From Arthrobacter psychrolactophilus (GTDB lineage Bacteria > Actinomycetota > Actinomycetes > Actinomycetales > Micrococcaceae): DNA of 64,000 nucleotides. Of the stretch, positions 60,656-64,000 are shown piece after piece. Each line of letters begins with the position of its first letter. Position 1 is the first letter of the stretch. The position numbers and the translations under genes are program-made. A model generated the notes under the pieces. The model ran no database searches. It worked only from the letters and a program-made list of their open reading frames with translations, and was not told the DNA's origin. The stretch covers positions 23,805 to 87,804 of the forward strand of contig NZ_QJVC01000013.1 in NCBI RefSeq assembly GCF_003219795.1, in the 5' to 3' direction.

Positions 60656-62757
60656 GCACCTCCACCCACACGGCACCACCTGAGAGCTTGCCCATGAAGC
60701 CCGACGCCGGACCCCGTGGCACTGCCGCTGGGGTCGGCGTTCTGGCCGTTTTGGTCCTCGCCATTGTGGCCGTAGGCCTGTGGCACATCACCCAGGGTAC
60801 TTCCGGCGTGGGCCCCCGCGATTTGCTGCGCCTGCTCACCGGCGCGCAAGAGAACGTGGGAGGCGTACCCGTCAGCGATGTGTTGACGGGTTCGCGCCTC
60901 CCCCGCTTGTTTGCCGGCGTCGCTGTGGGCTTTGCCCTCGGTGTGGCAGGCGTGTTGCTGCAATCGGTCACCCGCAATGTCCTGGCATCCCCGGACACGT
61001 TGGCCGTCACGGCTGGTTCCTACTTTGCGCTCACACTCGTGGCAGCCTTTGGCCTGGCCGTCCCGCTGTGGGCCTCCAGCGGCGTTGCCTTTGTGGGCGG
61101 CTTGCTGGCCGCGGCCCTGGTTCTGGGTCTGGCAGGAAATAGTGCCGGGAATGGCACCACGCGGCTCATTCTGGCCGGATCCGCCACCGCCATGGCGTTG
61201 GATGCCGCCACGGCCATGATGTTGATCTTGTTCAAGGAAAACACCACGGGCCTGTTTGCCTGGGGTAGCGGCTCCCTAGCTCAGCTCAACCTTGACGCCT
61301 CCGTCCGGGCAGCCCCCGTCATCATCGTGTGCCTGTGCGCGGCATTGCTGTTGTGCCGCCGGCTCGACGTCCTCAAACTCGGCGACGACACCGCAGCGAC
61401 CCTCGGCGTGCCCATCCGTTCCACCCGCCTGATCGCCGTAATCGCCGCCGTGCTACTGACCAGTATCTCGGTCACCCTGGCCGGCCCCATCGCGTTTGTG
61501 GGACTGGGCGCCCCAGTGCTGGCCCGCTTGATCGCCAACCGTGTCCAGGCGTTGCACCGGCATCTGCTGCTGGTGCCATTGTCCGGGCTACTTGGCGCAC
61601 TCTTGATCCTGCTCGCAGACGCTGTGCTGCGCGGTATCCTCAGCGCCGAAGGCGCCACCTCCATCCCCACCGGAATTCCCACGGCGATGCTCGGCGCGGT
61701 ACTCATCGTTGTCTTGGCCCTGCGCATGCGAGATTCGGGCCCGATCCGTCAACCACCCCACGCCCGCATCGGCATTCACTCCCGCCGCCGCTTTGTGGCC
61801 GCCCTTTCGATTGCTGCAGGACTACTGCTCGTGGCCCTTGTCATTGGTTTGTTGGCGGGCAGCCTGTGGCTACGGCTGGGCGACATTGTGTTGTGGCTCC
61901 AAGGCGCCGCACCCGATTTGATTGGCCGGGCTCTGGATGAACGTGGCCCCCGAGTGGCTGCCGCTGCCCTGGCCGGTGCTGCTCTGGGTTTGGCTGGCTG
62001 CGTGGTTCAAGCCACCGTCCGCAACCCCTTGGCGGAGCCCGGTTTGCTGGGCATCACAGCGGGCGCCGGTTTGGGCGCCGTCAGCGTGGTGACCTCCGGG
62101 GCCGGCGGACGCCCACTGCTGATCATCATGGCGGTGGTCATGGGCTTGGCAACCTTTGCCTTGATCGCGCTGTTGGCGTGGCGCGGCGGATTCTTGCCGG
62201 ATCGTTTTGTCTTGATCGGTATCGGCTGCGGTTATGGGCTGAGCGCCTTGACCACGTTCCTGCTGTTGCGTGCCGATCCGTGGAACACGCCCCGGATCAT
62301 GACCTGGCTCTCCGGCACTACCTATGGCCGGACGTTCCCCGACGTTGCTCCGGTGGCGATTGGCCTACTGGTGGCCGTGCCGTTGTTGTTCCTGATGCGC
62401 CGCCAGCTGGATTTGCTGGCCATCGACGAGGACACCCCGCGCATCCTCGGGATTAGATCGGACCGGACGCGCCTGCTCCTGCTGGCCATGGCCGCCGTTC
62501 TGGCGTCCCTGAGCGTCGTGGCGATCGGTGCCGTCGGCTTTGTGGGACTCGTGGCGCCGCACCTGGCCCGGGCCCTGGTGGGTGCCCGGCATGGCCGGCT
62601 CATCCCAGTCTCGATGCTGCTGGGCGCACTGTTGGTGTCCGTCGCCGATATTTTGGGCCGGACCCTGATTTCACCGGCTCAAATTCCCGCCGGACTCATG
62701 ATTGCCTTGCTGGGCGGCCCTTACTTTGTGTGGCTGCTGCGCCGCTCGCGGGGTTAG
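60652..62757 (+). CDS. fused FecCD-type double iron permease
   Basis: A 701-residue protein made of two FecCD permease units in tandem. Unit one (about 20-365) has GSRLPRLFAGVAVGFALGVAG; unit two (about 380-701) has LDERGPRVAAAALAGAALG and GLVAPHLARALVGARHGRL, each with about nine to ten helices and the ATPase-coupling loop. Fusion of the two permease subunits is also seen in FhuB. The GTG start overlaps the lipoprotein stop. It completes the importer. Confidence 0.92.
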   Translation: MSTSTHTAPPESLPMKPDAGPRGTAAGVGVLAVLVLAIVAVGLWHITQGTSGVGPRDLLRLLTGAQENVGGVPVSDVLTGSRLPRLFAGVAVGFALGVAGVLLQSVTRNVLASPDTLAVTAGSYFALTLVAAFGLAVPLWASSGVAFVGGLLAAALVLGLAGNSAGNGTTRLILAGSATAMALDAATAMMLILFKENTTGLFAWGSGSLAQLNLDASVRAAPVIIVCLCAALLLCRRLDVLKLGDDTAATLGVPIRSTRLIAVIAAVLLTSISVTLAGPIAFVGLGAPVLARLIANRVQALHRHLLLVPLSGLLGALLILLADAVLRGILSAEGATSIPTGIPTAMLGAVLIVVLALRMRDSGPIRQPPHARIGIHSRRRFVAALSIAAGLLLVALVIGLLAGSLWLRLGDIVLWLQGAAPDLIGRALDERGPRVAAAALAGAALGLAGCVVQATVRNPLAEPGLLGITAGAGLGAVSVVTSGAGGRPLLIIMAVVMGLATFALIALLAWRGGFLPDRFVLIGIGCGYGLSALTTFLLLRADPWNTPRIMTWLSGTTYGRTFPDVAPVAIGLLVAVPLLFLMRRQLDLLAIDEDTPRILGIRSDRTRLLLLAMAAVLASLSVVAIGAVGFVGLVAPHLARALVGARHGRLIPVSMLLGALLVSVADILGRTLISPAQIPAGLMIALLGGPYFVWLLRRSRG

Positions 62758-62778
62758 CGGCCGTACGGTTGAAGCAGG

Positions 62779-63537
62779 TCAGGCCCGGGCCAGAAAGTCC
62801 CGAATCAGGGTGCTGATGAGTTCGGGCCGTTCGGCAATCAGGCCGTGGCCGGTTCCGGGCACTATGGCGAGCTGTGCGCCCGGGATCGATGCCGCGATCA
62901 GCAGGCTGTGGGCCGGCGGGATCGAATCCCGGTCCCCGGACATGATGAGCGTCGGTGCGCTGACGGCGGCCAGGCTGGCCGGGTCGATCTGCGGCTCGCT
63001 GGTCCACAGCCTCATGAGTTTCGCAAGGACCGCGTCGGCATGCTCGGCGCCATCCGGCGACAGCCGTCCATAGTGCATCCGCTCCAGATCCGGCTTGGCT
63101 TCCCCCTCATGGGAGGACGACGGCGGGGAGTCCAGCCGGGGGCCGTCACCAGTTGTGGGGGTGAAGACAGAGGGGTCAAGGTTGGCGCTGATGGCCACCA
63201 GCGAGCGCACCCGCTGCGGATGTTCCAGGGCCAGCAACAGGGCAATAATCGCACCATCGCTGTAGCCAATCACATGCACCGACTCCAGACCGTGGGCATC
63301 AAGGTAGGCGAGGGTGTCGGCAATGCCACGGGCGTAGCTGTAGTCGCCGTCAATGTCAGCCGAACGGCCATGTCCGGAGCGCTCAAAGGCAAAGACCTGG
63401 TAGTCCTGTACCAACGCATCAGACTGCCCGCGCAGCGACTCTAGTGAGCAGAAGCCGCCATGCAGCAGGAGGACGGGATCGCCCGAACCGGCAATTTCCG
63501 AATACAGTTCTTCCCCGTTGATATTCAGGTATGTCAT
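62779..63537 (-). CDS. alpha/beta hydrolase
   Basis: A 252-residue alpha/beta hydrolase. The oxyanion region is LLLHGGFCSLE, the nucleophile elbow is VIGYSDGAI (Ser in G-Y-S-D-G), and the catalytic His is in PGTGHGLIAERP; the acid is probably in MSGDRDSIPPAH. Substrate unknown. I used the ATG at 63537, where similarity begins. It is convergent with the iron permease. Confidence 0.88.
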   Translation of the reverse strand: MTYLNINGEELYSEIAGSGDPVLLLHGGFCSLESLRGQSDALVQDYQVFAFERSGHGRSADIDGDYSYARGIADTLAYLDAHGLESVHVIGYSDGAIIALLLALEHPQRVRSLVAISANLDPSVFTPTTGDGPRLDSPPSSSHEGEAKPDLERMHYGRLSPDGAEHADAVLAKLMRLWTSEPQIDPASLAAVSAPTLIMSGDRDSIPPAHSLLIAASIPGAQLAIVPGTGHGLIAERPELISTLIRDFLARA

Positions 63538-63927
63538 GGGATCCCACCGTCTCTCCGGGCTCTTCCGCCCGTCAGAGAGTACCACCCCCGCGGCCCGGAC
63601 CGACGGCGTCCCGCGGTGGCGACTAGCCCACTAGATTGTCCCCGTGCTGATTCGAGGCGAGTCACTCCAGTAGCCAAGAGCGGCATTTCAGAAGCTACTG
63701 TCGCCCCTGGCTACTGCCCCGTTCCAGAAGAGCGTTGACTAGCCACTTCCATGAGCGGCCCTTCAGAAACCCGAAACCGGGCACTAAGAAATCCCTAGCC
63801 CGCTAGCTTCCATCGCCGGACACTCACCTTTTCAGCGCATCGTCGGTTACTTCATGCGGGGCAGTAAACAACGGCACACGCCCTAGTTATTCACTTCGAT
63901 ATCAAAACGTGATTTAGACTTGCTCTG
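63538..63927. other. 390-bp non-coding region before glmM, with short repeats
   Basis: GAGCGGCATTTCAGAA (63678-63693) and GAGCGGCCCTTCAGAA (63753-63768) form an imperfect direct repeat 75 bases apart, each preceded by a TAGCC element (63671 and 63740). CAGTAGCC (63668) is inverted as GGCTACTG at 63709. TAGACT at 63915-63920 is a possible -10 box. No gene seen. Confidence 0.45.
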
Positions 63928-64000
63928 ATGTCAAGATTATTTGGAACAGACGGTGTCCGTGGTTTGGCTAATGGCCTGCTGACGGCTGAATTGGCTTTAT
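63928..64000 (+). CDS. glmM: phosphoglucosamine mutase, N-terminal 24 codons (runs off the right edge)
   Basis: The frame begins MSRLFGTDGVRGLANGLL, the highly conserved N-terminus of GlmM, which interconverts glucosamine-6- and -1-phosphate for peptidoglycan. The rest of the gene lies beyond the window. No Shine-Dalgarno sequence is seen ahead of the ATG, and the possible -10 box is only seven bases upstream, so a leaderless message is possible. Confidence 0.92.
   Translation, partial: MSRLFGTDGVRGLANGLLTAELAL

Noticed and set aside
1-64000. tRNA or rRNA genes, insertion sequences
   Set aside because: I looked through the intergenic stretches for a T-loop (GGTTCRA) with a matching acceptor stem and for transposase motifs, and saw none.

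Overview
The window is high-GC DNA from an actinobacterium, most likely a Micrococcaceae member of the Arthrobacter type. The assignment rests on gene families (SMC, RecG, RpmF, GlmM, DtxR/IdeR-type iron box, CgArsR-like regulator with a Cys pair, fused OleBC as in Micrococcus luteus), many lipoprotein signals, and frequent GTG/TTG starts with 4-base ATGA overlaps. No rRNA, tRNA, CRISPR array, transposase or prophage was recognised.

Layout. 0-13.4 kb is an accessory sulfur/nitrogen scavenging locus: an MFS exporter fragment, two flavin reductases, three luciferase-like (NtaA/SnaA/DszA-type) monooxygenases, a complete polar amino acid or cystine-type ABC importer plus a second orphan binding lipoprotein, a DUF1684 protein, an FAD/NAD(P)-binding protein and a GNAT acetyltransferase. 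The combination resembles the S-alkylcysteine salvage operons of Bacillus (ytm, yxe). 13.4-17.1 kb is smc. 17.3-22.0 kb is an oleA-oleBC-oleD operon for head-to-head long-chain olefin synthesis, followed by an unusual array of 41-bp-phased inverted repeats. 22.4-26.5 kb is an arsenic resistance locus (arsR divergent from acr3-arsC-arsO-like-arsC2). 27.7-41.6 kb holds the conserved chromosome backbone mutM, rnc, rpmF, DUF177, coaD, then rsmD, recG, DAK2, thiL, interrupted by an aminotransferase, a spermidine-synthase-like protein, lipoproteins and an oxidoreductase.

41.7-56.3 kb is the most unusual part. It is an island with paralogous pairs of DUF1254 proteins, GAP-family membrane proteins, SulP anion transporters and SHOCT proteins, plus a HerA-like ATPase, a formylglycine-enzyme-like protein lacking both catalytic cysteines, a holin-like membrane protein, DUF6325, and a large LuxR/MalT-type regulator. 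A 19-bp palindrome, ATCATC-N7-GATGAT, occurs perfectly in both divergent promoter regions and in 10/12 form ahead of two more units, so nearly every gene of the island can be assigned to one regulon, probably controlled by the embedded LuxR protein. I think this is the best candidate for an undescribed system.

56.4-63.5 kb contains a GNAT, a small hypothetical, an AraC regulator, an iron-siderophore ABC importer behind a clear promoter and IdeR-type box, and an alpha/beta hydrolase. The window ends in the first 24 codons of glmM.
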